NCBI GenBank assembly: GCA_003136295.1
Contig: PLDZ01000080.1
Coordinates: 1-26,926 of the forward strand
DNA length: 26,926 nt
Direction: 5' to 3'
DNA from: Candidatus Dormiibacterota bacterium
Lineage (GTDB): Bacteria > Chloroflexota > Dormibacteria > Aeolococcales > Aeolococcaceae
The notes under the pieces were generated by a model, which saw only the letters and a program-made list of their open reading frames with translations, was not told the DNA's origin and did no database searches. Positions within the stretch are counted from its first letter, which is position 1. Each line of letters opens with the position of its first letter. The translations under genes and the position numbers were made by a program. Shown here in pieces: positions 8,459-15,979 of this stretch.

Positions 8459-9317
8459 CGACTACTGCGTAAACCTCATTACTGCGATCGCGGACGCGCC
8501 CGCGAAGCTTTGTGTCGGCGGCGACGTCGAGAATCGCGGCGAGCTCGACCGCCTTGAGCATGAACATGCCCGCCGTGAGCAATGGATGGCGCGCCAACGT
8601 GCGCCAGTTGCGGACATACGCCGCTCGAAAAATTGGGTTTCCCTGTGCCATCGCACCACGTCCGTGCTTCCGTGCGAAGGCGAGATAGCCTGGCGCGTAG
8701 TAACGGCGCTTCTTGTAGACAGTCCTAAGGCGGGTGCGACCCTCATCATGATGAATGATCGCGCGGGTTCGTGGCAGTCGGTGACCGCGTGCAACTCTTC
8801 GTGACAGGTCCCAGTCTTCTCCGCCGTTCAAATCGATGTCGAACCCACTGGCCTCGGCGAAGGCAGCGCGGTTGTAGAAGCGGGCGGCTTCGATGGTGTC
8901 ATCCCCGTTGTAGCACCCACGCTCCAGGGAGCGACACGCCGTCCAGAATCCCTCCCCGACCGTCTCCTCGGGGATGACCACAGCCGGAGCCGTTCCGGCC
9001 CCGAGGATGCGGGCTCCCTCCGCCACGACCTCAGGGTCGAGCACCATGTCAGCATCGATGAAGAGGAGGAGCGCACCGGAGGCGAGCGATGCCCCGTGGT
9101 TCCGCTGAGCGCTGCGTTCGGGGCCAATCGTGGACACCTTGTCCGCAAAGCGGTTGGCGATCTCCAGAGTGCGATCGGTGGAGTGGTTGTCCACCACCAC
9201 GAGCTCGGTCGCGGCATGCGTCTGACGCCGGATGCTGCCCAGACACGCTTCCAGGGTCTGCCCGGAATTACGTGTGGTCACGATGACCGAGACGGCCTCC
9301 TGTCGGTCAACCGACAT
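8400..9317 (-). CDS. GT2 family glycosyltransferase
   Basis: A GT-A fold enzyme of 305 residues opens with SVIVTTRNSGQTLEACLGSI and shows the nucleotide-binding VVVDNHSTDRT, the metal-binding DAD (LLFIDADMVL) and the acidic motif GGEDWDLSRR that provides the catalytic base. All expected active-site motifs are intact. The C-terminal part is basic and includes a YKKRRYYAPGYLAFARKHG segment, common in GT2 proteins that act at the membrane. The frame is open to 9479, but residues before the ATG at 9317 look like out-of-family sequence and overlap the previous gene. An ATG at 9332 sits directly against a GGAGG and is less likely. It overlaps the upstream fused glycosyltransferase by 11 bp, so it is translationally coupled. 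Confidence 0.85.
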   Translation of the reverse strand: MSVDRQEAVSVIVTTRNSGQTLEACLGSIRRQTHAATELVVVDNHSTDRTLEIANRFADKVSTIGPERSAQRNHGASLASGALLLFIDADMVLDPEVVAEGARILGAGTAPAVVIPEETVGEGFWTACRSLERGCYNGDDTIEAARFYNRAAFAEASGFDIDLNGGEDWDLSRRVARGHRLPRTRAIIHHDEGRTRLRTVYKKRRYYAPGYLAFARKHGRGAMAQGNPIFRAAYVRNWRTLARHPLLTAGMFMLKAVELAAILDVAADTKLRGRVRDRSNEVYAVVDDRERTRIAAATGDASRRR

Positions 9318-11553
9318 TGGCGATCTGGACATCCTCCACCGGTTCGCTGGTGATCGCGGTGCTCGATTGCGGAGCCGCGACAGGCATCTCATTCTGACGG
9401 TGGGCGTCGACCGTGCTGGCAAGAACCATCCGAAGCTCGTTGGTGCTGCGCTCCCATGAGTGCGCCGCGGCCCACTCAATACCGGCAGCGCTCATATCCG
9501 CGCGCCGTTCGGGGTCGCCCAGCAGGCTGACGAGAGCGTCAGCGAAGGCGCGATGGTCGCCATGCGGGACGAGCAGGCCTGTGATGCCATCGCGAACCGA
9601 ATCGCGAAGACCATTGACGTTCGATGCGATCACCGGCAGGCCGCGCGCGCCGGCCTCCACGCATGAGACGCCCCAGCCTTCGAACGCCGATGGGCAGACA
9701 GCGACCCACGCCTTCGCCGCAAGCTCGTCGCGGGCGTGTCCGGGCAGATAGCCGTGGAATCGGACGTGTGTCGCGAGCTTGAGCGACCACGCCAGGCGCT
9801 CGAGGCGGGTGCGATCCGGGCCTTGACCGACGATGTCGAGGTGGGCGTCGGGCAGGGCCTTGAGCACAAGCGGCATGGCTCGGATGATCACCTCTACACC
9901 CTTCTGCGGGGTCAGGCGTCCGGCGCACAGGATCCTTGGCTCGGGTGCCGGCTCGCGCTGCAAGGGCGCGACCTCAACGACGCCGTTGTGAATGATGTGA
10001 ATGTTCTCTGACTTGAAGCCAAGCCCGACCAGGTCGTCGCGGGTGCTCGCAGACACGGCGACGATAGGCGTCTTCTTGTAGACCGTCGGCATCAAGCTTC
10101 CTTCGAGCCAGTACCCCAGCCAGCGAATCGGCGGGTGAGTCTCACGACGGAAGATCTCGCGGTGGACGTGGTGGACGAGGAGAACTTTCGGAATTCGCGC
10201 GAACAGCGGCGTGAAGAACGGGATCCCGTTCTCACAGTCGACGATGATGTCGTACCGGCCGCGAAGCTTGAACAGGTACGAGATCGCCACGCGCAGGTAC
10301 AGCGTGAAGCGGCCCCCAACGCGGCGCACGCGTATCCCGTCGAGGAGTTCGGTGCGGCTGCTGCCCTTGTGGCGCTGCGTCAACCAGCCGACGTCCATGC
10401 CCATCTCAGCAAGGCGCCTGCCGATCTCGTGCATGTAGATCTCGGCGCCCCCGGACCAGGGGTGGCTGATGTCACGCCAGTTGATGATCAGGACGCGGAG
10501 CGGGCGTCGCCGGCCGCGGAGCGGCGAGATCTCTCCCAGACTGGGACCGAAGAAGCCGCGCATGAACGCCATGCCATAGGTCAACGACACGAGCGGCAAG
10601 CCCAAGGTTGCGAGGATGCGGTCGCCGGGACCCGATCGGCCCTTGGCGAACAGGACGCCCACGGCCTGCACCAGCCAGAGGACGAAGAGGAGTGCGCCAA
10701 CCACCATCGCTGCCTTCCACGGGTGGTGGGGCACGGGGATGACGAGCAACCCAAGCTCCGCGATCACGATCAGCGTCACGAGAGTCGGCAAGGCGTATGG
10801 AAAGAACGGAGCCACCTCGCGGAACCGACGCGCCATGTCACCTCTCGCACGGCCGTACGCGGCTGTGTCAGCCAGGAACGGGCCCGGGAACCGACGCGTT
10901 GTGGCGACCACGGCGAGGTCGGGCTCGTAGTTGATGTCGCAGCCGAGAATGGAGCGAACCTTGTAGCAGAGACGCACCGCCTCGCCGCCGACGCTCGGTG
11001 ACTGGAATCCGCCGACGTCCCGGAATACGTCGTCGCGGATCAGGAGGTTCGAGCCGGTGAGCTCGGTGACTGTGCGCGGGCGCTCGGCTCTCGACACATG
11101 CCCGGACGGGGTGGTGCCGAGATGGCTGTTCAATATCAGTGCGCTGATGCGTTCGGGCCGCCAGCGGCTTCGGGGAAGAACCGGGCCTCCCGCGACGGAA
11201 ACCGCGGGATCTTCGAAGTATTCGATCACACGCTCAGGCCAGCCCTCGGAGAGGCGGACACGGTCATCGAGAAACGCGAGAATCCGACCGCTCGCCTGTG
11301 CCGCGGCGTGGTCGAAACGGTCACCCCGAGAGGCGGCGTTGTACGCAACCACCGTGACGCCGTCCGGAGCATCGGGCCAGGCCTCTCGTGAGGCGGCGAT
11401 GACCTCGCAGGGCGTGTCGCCGACGATCCTCAGCATGTCGCAAAGCGATCGAGCCGTGCCGTCATGCACTTCGTCGACGGCAACGATCAAGCTCAGCACG
11501 GGCGCCTCGTCGAGGGCGTGCGAATCGCCTTCCACTGTGGCTGTTCCCCCCAT
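9307..11553 (-). CDS. Fused GT2-like / membrane / GT4 glycosyltransferase
   Basis: The 748-residue protein joins three parts: a GT2-like domain (about residues 20-235), three membrane segments (about 255-335), and a complete GT4 domain (about 352-715). The GT4 part has WSGGAEIYMHEIGRRLAEMG, HNGV, GRLTPQKGVEVIIRAMP and an EGWGVSCVEA donor motif, so it looks active. In the GT2 part the expected acidic DXD reads FLDDRVRL (D96, D97, R98) and the usual GED catalytic motif reads GGEAVRLCYKV (E191, A192), so this half may be inactive or altered. A GTG at 11577 would add eight residues. The protein probably acts at the cytoplasmic membrane face as the first glycosyltransferase of the operon. Confidence 0.85.
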   Translation of the reverse strand: MGGTATVEGDSHALDEAPVLSLIVAVDEVHDGTARSLCDMLRIVGDTPCEVIAASREAWPDAPDGVTVVAYNAASRGDRFDHAAAQASGRILAFLDDRVRLSEGWPERVIEYFEDPAVSVAGGPVLPRSRWRPERISALILNSHLGTTPSGHVSRAERPRTVTELTGSNLLIRDDVFRDVGGFQSPSVGGEAVRLCYKVRSILGCDINYEPDLAVVATTRRFPGPFLADTAAYGRARGDMARRFREVAPFFPYALPTLVTLIVIAELGLLVIPVPHHPWKAAMVVGALLFVLWLVQAVGVLFAKGRSGPGDRILATLGLPLVSLTYGMAFMRGFFGPSLGEISPLRGRRRPLRVLIINWRDISHPWSGGAEIYMHEIGRRLAEMGMDVGWLTQRHKGSSRTELLDGIRVRRVGGRFTLYLRVAISYLFKLRGRYDIIVDCENGIPFFTPLFARIPKVLLVHHVHREIFRRETHPPIRWLGYWLEGSLMPTVYKKTPIVAVSASTRDDLVGLGFKSENIHIIHNGVVEVAPLQREPAPEPRILCAGRLTPQKGVEVIIRAMPLVLKALPDAHLDIVGQGPDRTRLERLAWSLKLATHVRFHGYLPGHARDELAAKAWVAVCPSAFEGWGVSCVEAGARGLPVIASNVNGLRDSVRDGITGLLVPHGDHRAFADALVSLLGDPERRADMSAAGIEWAAAHSWERSTNELRMVLASTVDAHRQNEMPVAAPQSSTAITSEPVEDVQIANVG

Positions 11554-11590
11554 CGCCCTTGGCCCCTTTCCCGGCACGAATGACCCCCAC

Positions 11591-11648
11591 GGACGGTATG
11601 TCTTCCGTCCACGACCCCCTTACTGTGGCCCCCTCCCTAGTGGGGGTC
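11591..11648 (-). promoter_or_regulatory. Structured 5' leader of the glycosyltransferase operon
   Basis: Two inverted repeats lie between the predicted transcription start and the start codon. One is GGACGG/CCGTCC (11591-11596 and 11605-11610, 8-base loop). The other is GACCCCC/GGGGGTC (11613-11619 and 11642-11648). The minus-strand RNA is rich in G runs. An attenuator, a protein-binding site or a simple GC-rich leader are all possible. Confidence 0.3.
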
Positions 11649-11663
11649 GCAGTTGATTTCGTA

Positions 11664-11693
11664 AGTATGTGGCACCTGGGCTTAGGCCGTCAA
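11664..11693 (-). promoter_or_regulatory. Candidate promoter of the glycosyltransferase operon
   Basis: On the minus strand TTGACG (11688-11693) and CATACT (11664-11669) are separated by 18 bp. They match the housekeeping consensus at five and four of six positions. Transcription would start near 11656, giving a leader of about 100 bases before the fused glycosyltransferase gene. Confidence 0.4.
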
Positions 11694-11733
11694 GCGGGCC
11701 GAACGGAGCGAACGTTCCGTCGGGCGAGAGGGA

Positions 11734-12861
11734 TCACTTGACGACCGACAGCTTCACCTGCGCCGATGCCGACCCGCTCCGAACCATCTGGCCGAAGGTG
11801 CAATGTGAGATCGTCCCCTGGGCGATCGCCTGAGCGTTGATGACGATGTTGTTGTGGCCGAGATTGCAGCCCGTGAGCATCAGGTTGCTCACGTCGCCGA
11901 TGGTCAACGTGTACCCGCTTGCGGTCATGATCAGGCCCTGAATGGTCACGTTCCGCGCAACCTTTCCCACGCCCGTCGGCCCGATGATGCCGACCTTGCC
12001 GCCTTCACCGGTGCTCGTGAAGTCGACGATCGTGATGTTGTCAGCCGGTGGTGTCAGCCAGAAGCCGTTGCGGGCACCGCATTGCTGTGTGCCCGGTGTG
12101 TAGCGATAGTCCGTCACCGTCGTCGACTGATCGACGTACAGCGCAAGCCGGGATCCGGTATGCGTGACGTTGGTGATGGAGCTTTTCTCCTGAAAGCTCC
12201 ATGAGAATCCGTCGTTGCAGTCGAGTTCGTTGAGAATGAGGTTGTTGACGACGTTTCCTGTGTTGTAGAGCGGTGCTAACGGTTTCGCACCCTTGGGGCC
12301 CGCGTAGTAGATGGCGAAATGGTTCGGACCGCCCAGGATTGTTGTGTTCAGCAGGCTGGTGTCGTTGGCTTGGACGAACAACGCGGCGCCACCGCCGTTG
12401 GTCTGCGTATCGAGCGTCAGATTCTCGACGACCGTGTGGTCGACATGCACGCCGAGCAGCCCCTTGTTGGCCTTCGCCTCGATCAAAAACGTCTGGTCGC
12501 GACCCGCGCCTTGCAATGTGATCGGGGCCGTGCCCGCGATGACGACGGACCCGCCGGTACCGGTCCGAGATGCACTGAACACATACTTGCCCGCGGGCAC
12601 GTATACGACACCGCCGCCGGCGGCTTCAGCGGCCTGGATCGCGTCCCCGAAGGCGGTGGTGTTGTCGCTCTGATCGTCTCCGCGAGCGCCGTACTTGGTG
12701 ACATCGAACATGTGACCACTGGGCGTTGGGCTCGCCGACGGGACGGATTGAACGGGCGTCGGCGATCCACACGCTGCGGCAAGACAGGAGAGGAGGCCAG
12801 CCGCCACGACGAACTTCATGCGCACGCACGGCGTGCTGTGATCCGCGTGATTCCTCCTCAT
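11734..12861 (-). CDS. Pectate-lyase-like beta-helix lipoprotein
   Basis: The 375-residue protein starts at an ATG with AGGAAAGG three bases upstream. Its signal peptide (basic n-region, then KFVVAAGLLSCLAAAC) ends in a lipobox with lipid-bearing Cys31. A Ser/Pro/Thr linker leads to FDVTKYGARGDDQSDN (52-67) and GGGVVYVPAGKY (about 82-93). This is the signature opening of the right-handed beta-helix pectate-lyase-3/GH28-like superfamily. The rest is Asn- and Gly-rich with the rung pattern of a beta-helix (for example NVTIQGLIMTASGYTL). Such proteins cut or bind acidic or complex polysaccharides outside the cell. Lying just ahead of the glycosyltransferases, it may trim or hold the polymer they make. 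No catalytic residues can be assigned with confidence. Confidence 0.85.
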   Translation of the reverse strand: MRRNHADHSTPCVRMKFVVAAGLLSCLAAACGSPTPVQSVPSASPTPSGHMFDVTKYGARGDDQSDNTTAFGDAIQAAEAAGGGVVYVPAGKYVFSASRTGTGGSVVIAGTAPITLQGAGRDQTFLIEAKANKGLLGVHVDHTVVENLTLDTQTNGGGAALFVQANDTSLLNTTILGGPNHFAIYYAGPKGAKPLAPLYNTGNVVNNLILNELDCNDGFSWSFQEKSSITNVTHTGSRLALYVDQSTTVTDYRYTPGTQQCGARNGFWLTPPADNITIVDFTSTGEGGKVGIIGPTGVGKVARNVTIQGLIMTASGYTLTIGDVSNLMLTGCNLGHNNIVINAQAIAQGTISHCTFGQMVRSGSASAQVKLSVVK

Positions 12862-13028
12862 CGACCTTTCCTTCGTTTCGAGACCGTCTGGCACACCCTG
12901 GTTACGCCCGGGGGTCTCTGTGATGTGCTTTCCGATTCCATGCTGTCGAGTCGATGACCTCGAGGCCATGAGAGATCACTGAGAAGAAACCCAATGCCTC
13001 ATCACTCTCCTCTAGCATGCGGTCCAGT
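12862..13028. promoter_or_regulatory. Divergent intergenic region
   Basis: This gap separates the leftward lipoprotein gene from the rightward sulfotransferase gene and must hold promoters for both. A 6-bp inverted repeat GAGACC/GGTCTC spans 12880-12918. No clear -35/-10 pair stands out on either strand. Confidence 0.35.
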
Positions 13029-13991
13029 ATGCGGATCCTGATCGCTGGAACGCACCGATGCGGTTCGACGTGGGTGGCCAACGTGCTCGGCCAGTCACCG
13101 GGGATCCACAACGTGTACGAGCCGGACAGCCCGTACACAGACATTCTTGGCACAGTCGTGCGTCACCGCCTTGGGGCGTATCCGGCACTGGAGCCGGATC
13201 AACCATCGTCGTGGTACTCGATGGTCTGGGACCTTGCGTTCGCCGGGGGATGGCCCTGGAGCAGATCCCCGGTCGCGCGAACAATCGGCCGCGAACTCTC
13301 CAAATCCCCGCCCGCCTTTCGAGATCAGGGCGTCGCGCTGCTGGCTCGCGGCGTGTCAGCGGCGCAGGTGCGACACCGGCCGAACGTCATCGTCAAGTCG
13401 GCCAATTGCGCCTTCTCCCTGGAATGGATCGCGCGTCGTTACCACCCTCGTGTCGTGATCCAGAGGCGTAATCCGCTGAACGTCGTCTCGAGCTGGATCG
13501 CACTCAACATCGACACTGACCTGCTTGACGATCCCGCGATCCGGCGGCATTGGCTCACTCCCCTGGGGATGGCTCCGAAAGCCAAGTTTCCCTCGCGAGT
13601 CGCCGAGGTGGCCTGGACGGTGGGTGTGCTGATGGTGGCGCTCAAGGAAACCGCGGCGCGCCATCCAGACTGGATCGTCATCTCACACGATGAGTTGTCG
13701 TCCAACCCGTACGAGGGCTTCGTCACGCTCTTCGCCCAGCTTGGTCTGCCATGGACGCCGCGCGTCAGGGCGTACCTCGATGCTGCCGATGATCCATCCT
13801 TTGTCGTGACCGGGGCAAACCCGCGGTCGCACCCCAATGAACAGACGGCCTCCGCCGACGGCGCCAACCGGCGGTCCCAGCAGGCCACGCAATACCAGCG
13901 TCGCCTGACGCCTGCCCAGATAGCCGAGGCGCGCTCGGTCCTGAACGACCTTCCCCTCGGTGCCTGGGGCGTGTCGACCGCGGAGGTTTGA
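13029..13991 (+). CDS. Sulfotransferase family protein
   Basis: The 320-residue enzyme shows the PAPS P-loop THRCGSTW (residues 8-15), VYEPD (29-33), the FAGGWPW block (71-77), NVIVKSANCAFSLEW (119-133) and the 3'-phosphate motif RNPLNVVSSW (147-156). Gene order and motifs make it a close paralogue of the copies at 1-783 and 21295-22251. The start chosen lines up with the paralogue at 21295; an ATG four codons upstream (13017) is also possible and neither has a strong ribosome binding site. It stands alone, divergent from the beta-helix lipoprotein and followed directly by the promoter of the histidine phosphatase gene. The likely reaction is sulfuryl transfer from PAPS to an unknown acceptor in the cytoplasm. 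Confidence 0.9.
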   Translation: MRILIAGTHRCGSTWVANVLGQSPGIHNVYEPDSPYTDILGTVVRHRLGAYPALEPDQPSSWYSMVWDLAFAGGWPWSRSPVARTIGRELSKSPPAFRDQGVALLARGVSAAQVRHRPNVIVKSANCAFSLEWIARRYHPRVVIQRRNPLNVVSSWIALNIDTDLLDDPAIRRHWLTPLGMAPKAKFPSRVAEVAWTVGVLMVALKETAARHPDWIVISHDELSSNPYEGFVTLFAQLGLPWTPRVRAYLDAADDPSFVVTGANPRSHPNEQTASADGANRRSQQATQYQRRLTPAQIAEARSVLNDLPLGAWGVSTAEV

Positions 13992-13994
13992 CTC

Positions 13995-14023
13995 TTGCCA
14001 AGGCGCGGCGGGCACGTTATGCT
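13995..14023 (+). promoter_or_regulatory. Promoter of the histidine phosphatase gene
   Basis: TTGCCA (13995-14000) and TATGCT (14018-14023) are spaced by exactly 17 bp, which is close to the housekeeping consensus. The -35 element begins three bases after the stop codon of the preceding sulfotransferase. The predicted transcript has a leader of about 145 bases. Confidence 0.55.
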
Positions 14024-14096
14024 CAGAACCTCGAAGAGAGGCGGGGCGATACGCAGGCTAGGGGGTTTGAAGTCGGTGGCATGTTTCAATTCGACG

Positions 14097-14120
14097 CGCG
14101 GTGGCACGTGCGCTACCGCG
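14097..14120 (+). promoter_or_regulatory. Hairpin in the phosphatase leader
   Basis: A 9-bp stem (one G-U pair) with a 6-base loop lies in the untranslated leader: CGCGGTGGC (14097-14105) pairs with GCTACCGCG (14112-14120). A second, weaker pairing CTCGT/ACGAG follows before the ribosome binding site. It matches no riboswitch class known to me. Confidence 0.3.
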
Positions 14121-14175
14121 ACGACAACTGGTGCACTCGTGGTCCGCAGGTGCGACGAGTTCCTGAGGACTTGCA

Positions 14176-14895
14176 ATGATTGACGAACAGGATTCGGTGT
14201 CTGGCGAGCGCGTCGCGTTGCCGCGGGTCCATACGGACAGCGGGCCGTGCCTGCTCTACCTGGTACGGCATGGCACCACGACGATGAATATCGAGAACCG
14301 CTACCGCGGCCGGCGAGATATTCCCCTTGATGCGCAGGGGTATCAGGACGCTGTCGATGCGGCACGGTTCCTCGGCACCCGCGGTATCTCGGCGGTGTAC
14401 ACGGGTCCGCTTCGGCGCACCATCGCCACGGCGCAGATCATCGCTGACGCGGCGGGGGTCCCTGACATCCGCATGCTGCACGGCCTCATCAACCTCGATT
14501 ACGGCGCGTGGGAAGGGATGACCGCGGACGAGGCCGCGATGTACGACCCGCTCGCCTTCAGCCTCTATCGGAATTCGCCCCTCGAGTGCGTGTGCCCGAA
14601 CGGTGAGCGGCTCAATCAGGCGCAGGAGCGGATGCTGGAAGCCCTGCGCTTGATCGGTGGGCGGCATTCCGGCGAGAGCATCGTCGCAATCTCGCACGCG
14701 GTCATGATCCGGCTGGTCATGGCGTCGATCCTCCATCTCTCGGGCGAGCACTGGCGCGTGCCTCTCGGCAGGGGGTCGATTACCGAGGTCATCGTGGACG
14801 GCGGCAATATATCGATCGGGCCGGGCCCCGGGTACGCGGGCTCAGCAGATGAGCCGCAGCCCTCGCCGCAGCTACGCACCGCATCGTCGAACTGA
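14176..14895 (+). CDS. Histidine phosphatase (phosphoglycerate mutase-like)
   Basis: The 239-residue protein has the full catalytic set of the branch-1 histidine phosphatases: LVRHGTT with nucleophile His32, GPLRRT with the phosphate-binding Arg80/81, YGAWEG with the proton donor Glu113, and ISHA with His174. The PNGE motif (141-144) resembles the PGGES of CobC/GpmB-like phosphatases rather than true glycolytic mutases. The start has GAGG seven bases upstream. The N-terminal 25 residues and the last 25 are polar extensions outside the domain. The substrate is unknown; sugar phosphates or a nucleotide linked to glycan synthesis would suit the context. It ends at a strong terminator hairpin shared with the convergent sulfotransferase gene. 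Confidence 0.9.
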   Translation: MIDEQDSVSGERVALPRVHTDSGPCLLYLVRHGTTTMNIENRYRGRRDIPLDAQGYQDAVDAARFLGTRGISAVYTGPLRRTIATAQIIADAAGVPDIRMLHGLINLDYGAWEGMTADEAAMYDPLAFSLYRNSPLECVCPNGERLNQAQERMLEALRLIGGRHSGESIVAISHAVMIRLVMASILHLSGEHWRVPLGRGSITEVIVDGGNISIGPGPGYAGSADEPQPSPQLRTASSN

Positions 14896-14897
14896 CG

Positions 14898-14925
14898 GAA
14901 GTGCGGGGGTCCTTCCCCGCACTTC
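14898..14925. terminator. Bidirectional terminator hairpin
   Basis: A perfect 11-bp stem (GAAGTGCGGGG at 14898-14908, CCCCGCACTTC at 14915-14925) with a 6-base loop sits two bases after one stop codon and four bases before the other. It lies exactly between two convergent genes, so it can serve both. There is no long T tract. Confidence 0.75.
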
Positions 14926-14929
14926 GTAG

Positions 14930-15922
14930 TTAGGGAGCCCGTCCGGCGCGAGGTCTGACCCACCCCCCATTGGGGAATGTCGCCAGCACCGCGCGCAGTT
15001 CCACTACTTGGTCCGGCGTCAGCCGGGTTCGCCAGGCGTCCACCTGCTCGCGCCGCACCCTTGTCGCTTCAGCGGCGTCGCCTGCTGAAGCCGAAAAGGT
15101 GTTCCCGCCTCCGCGAAAGAGCGGTTCGATGTAGCCGCCCTCACGCAGATACGTCTCGGTCTCAGAAGTCCACGTCAGGTCGAGGCGTTGATAGAGATCG
15201 CCGAAGCGCGCCTCCGCGGCTTCGCAGAGATCCTCGTGGGTCGCCAGAATCCAGTCGGGATGGCGCTCGAGCAGCGAGCTCAACTGGGTCGCGAGCGCGC
15301 CGATCCACCAGCCGACGAGCGTCACGTTCGATGCCCCCTGGGGAGGTGGCTCCACACCGAGAGGCCGCAGGTGTCGGTCCACGATGGCCGGGCGAGTGAG
15401 AACGTCGTAGGCATTGATATCGAGACGCAGCCAGCTCGAGGCGATGCTGAGCGGGTCGCGTTGCAGCACCACGACCCGCGGCCCGAACCGACCGTGAATC
15501 CACTCAACAGAAAAGTGGGCCATGACCGACGAGACCACCACGTGGGACCGCCGCGGGGCCACCACGCCGAGGCCGCGTGCGGCCATCGCCAGGAGGGGAT
15601 CGCGCATCGGACGAGGGAGCCGAAATGCGGCGCGCGCGACACGCCTACCCCAGCCATGGCGCAACCGCAAGGCTCGACGCCCCTGGAAAGCGAGGTCCCA
15701 CAGCGCCGCGTACTGCGGCGCGGCCTGGCCGGGCTCGAGGACCGGGTACGGGCCGAAGCCGAGCCGCGTCACCGCTGCGTTCACCGAACCCTGCGTGTCC
15801 ACGTTGTCCGGTTCGCGAACAAACGACGCACCCTCGGCGCAGGAGAGTGCACGCAAGGTCCACGTGCTCCCCGAGCGCGGCGAACTGACAATCAGCACGC
15901 GGCCGGCGCCAGGATCGCTCAT
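14930..15922 (-). CDS. Sulfotransferase family protein
   Basis: The 330-residue protein has the PAPS P-loop SPRSGSTW (residues 14-21), REPDN (36-40), HVVVSSVMAHFSVEW (127-141) and the 3'-phosphate motif RDPLSIASSW (155-164). It groups with the copy at 6303-7262. The Lys found in the other four copies (VIVKS/VVVKT) is replaced by Ser131, and the motif is RDPLS instead of RNPLN, so this is the most divergent copy. It lies 57 bp after the LPXTG-type surface protein gene in the same direction, so the two probably form an operon, and that protein is one possible target. A GGAG lies about 11 bases before the ATG. Confidence 0.9.
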   Translation of the reverse strand: MSDPGAGRVLIVSSPRSGSTWTLRALSCAEGASFVREPDNVDTQGSVNAAVTRLGFGPYPVLEPGQAAPQYAALWDLAFQGRRALRLRHGWGRRVARAAFRLPRPMRDPLLAMAARGLGVVAPRRSHVVVSSVMAHFSVEWIHGRFGPRVVVLQRDPLSIASSWLRLDINAYDVLTRPAIVDRHLRPLGVEPPPQGASNVTLVGWWIGALATQLSSLLERHPDWILATHEDLCEAAEARFGDLYQRLDLTWTSETETYLREGGYIEPLFRGGGNTFSASAGDAAEATRVRREQVDAWRTRLTPDQVVELRAVLATFPNGGWVRPRAGRAP

Positions 15923-15979
15923 GCCGCGGCACTCCGGCTCAGGCGGATCCTCCCGACCAGCCCGCCACCGAAGAAGCTG

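Noticed and set aside
10135..11001. 288-residue open frame opposite the fused glycosyltransferase
   Set aside because: It is an antisense shadow with Ala/Asp/Arg-rich sequence and no recognisable domain.
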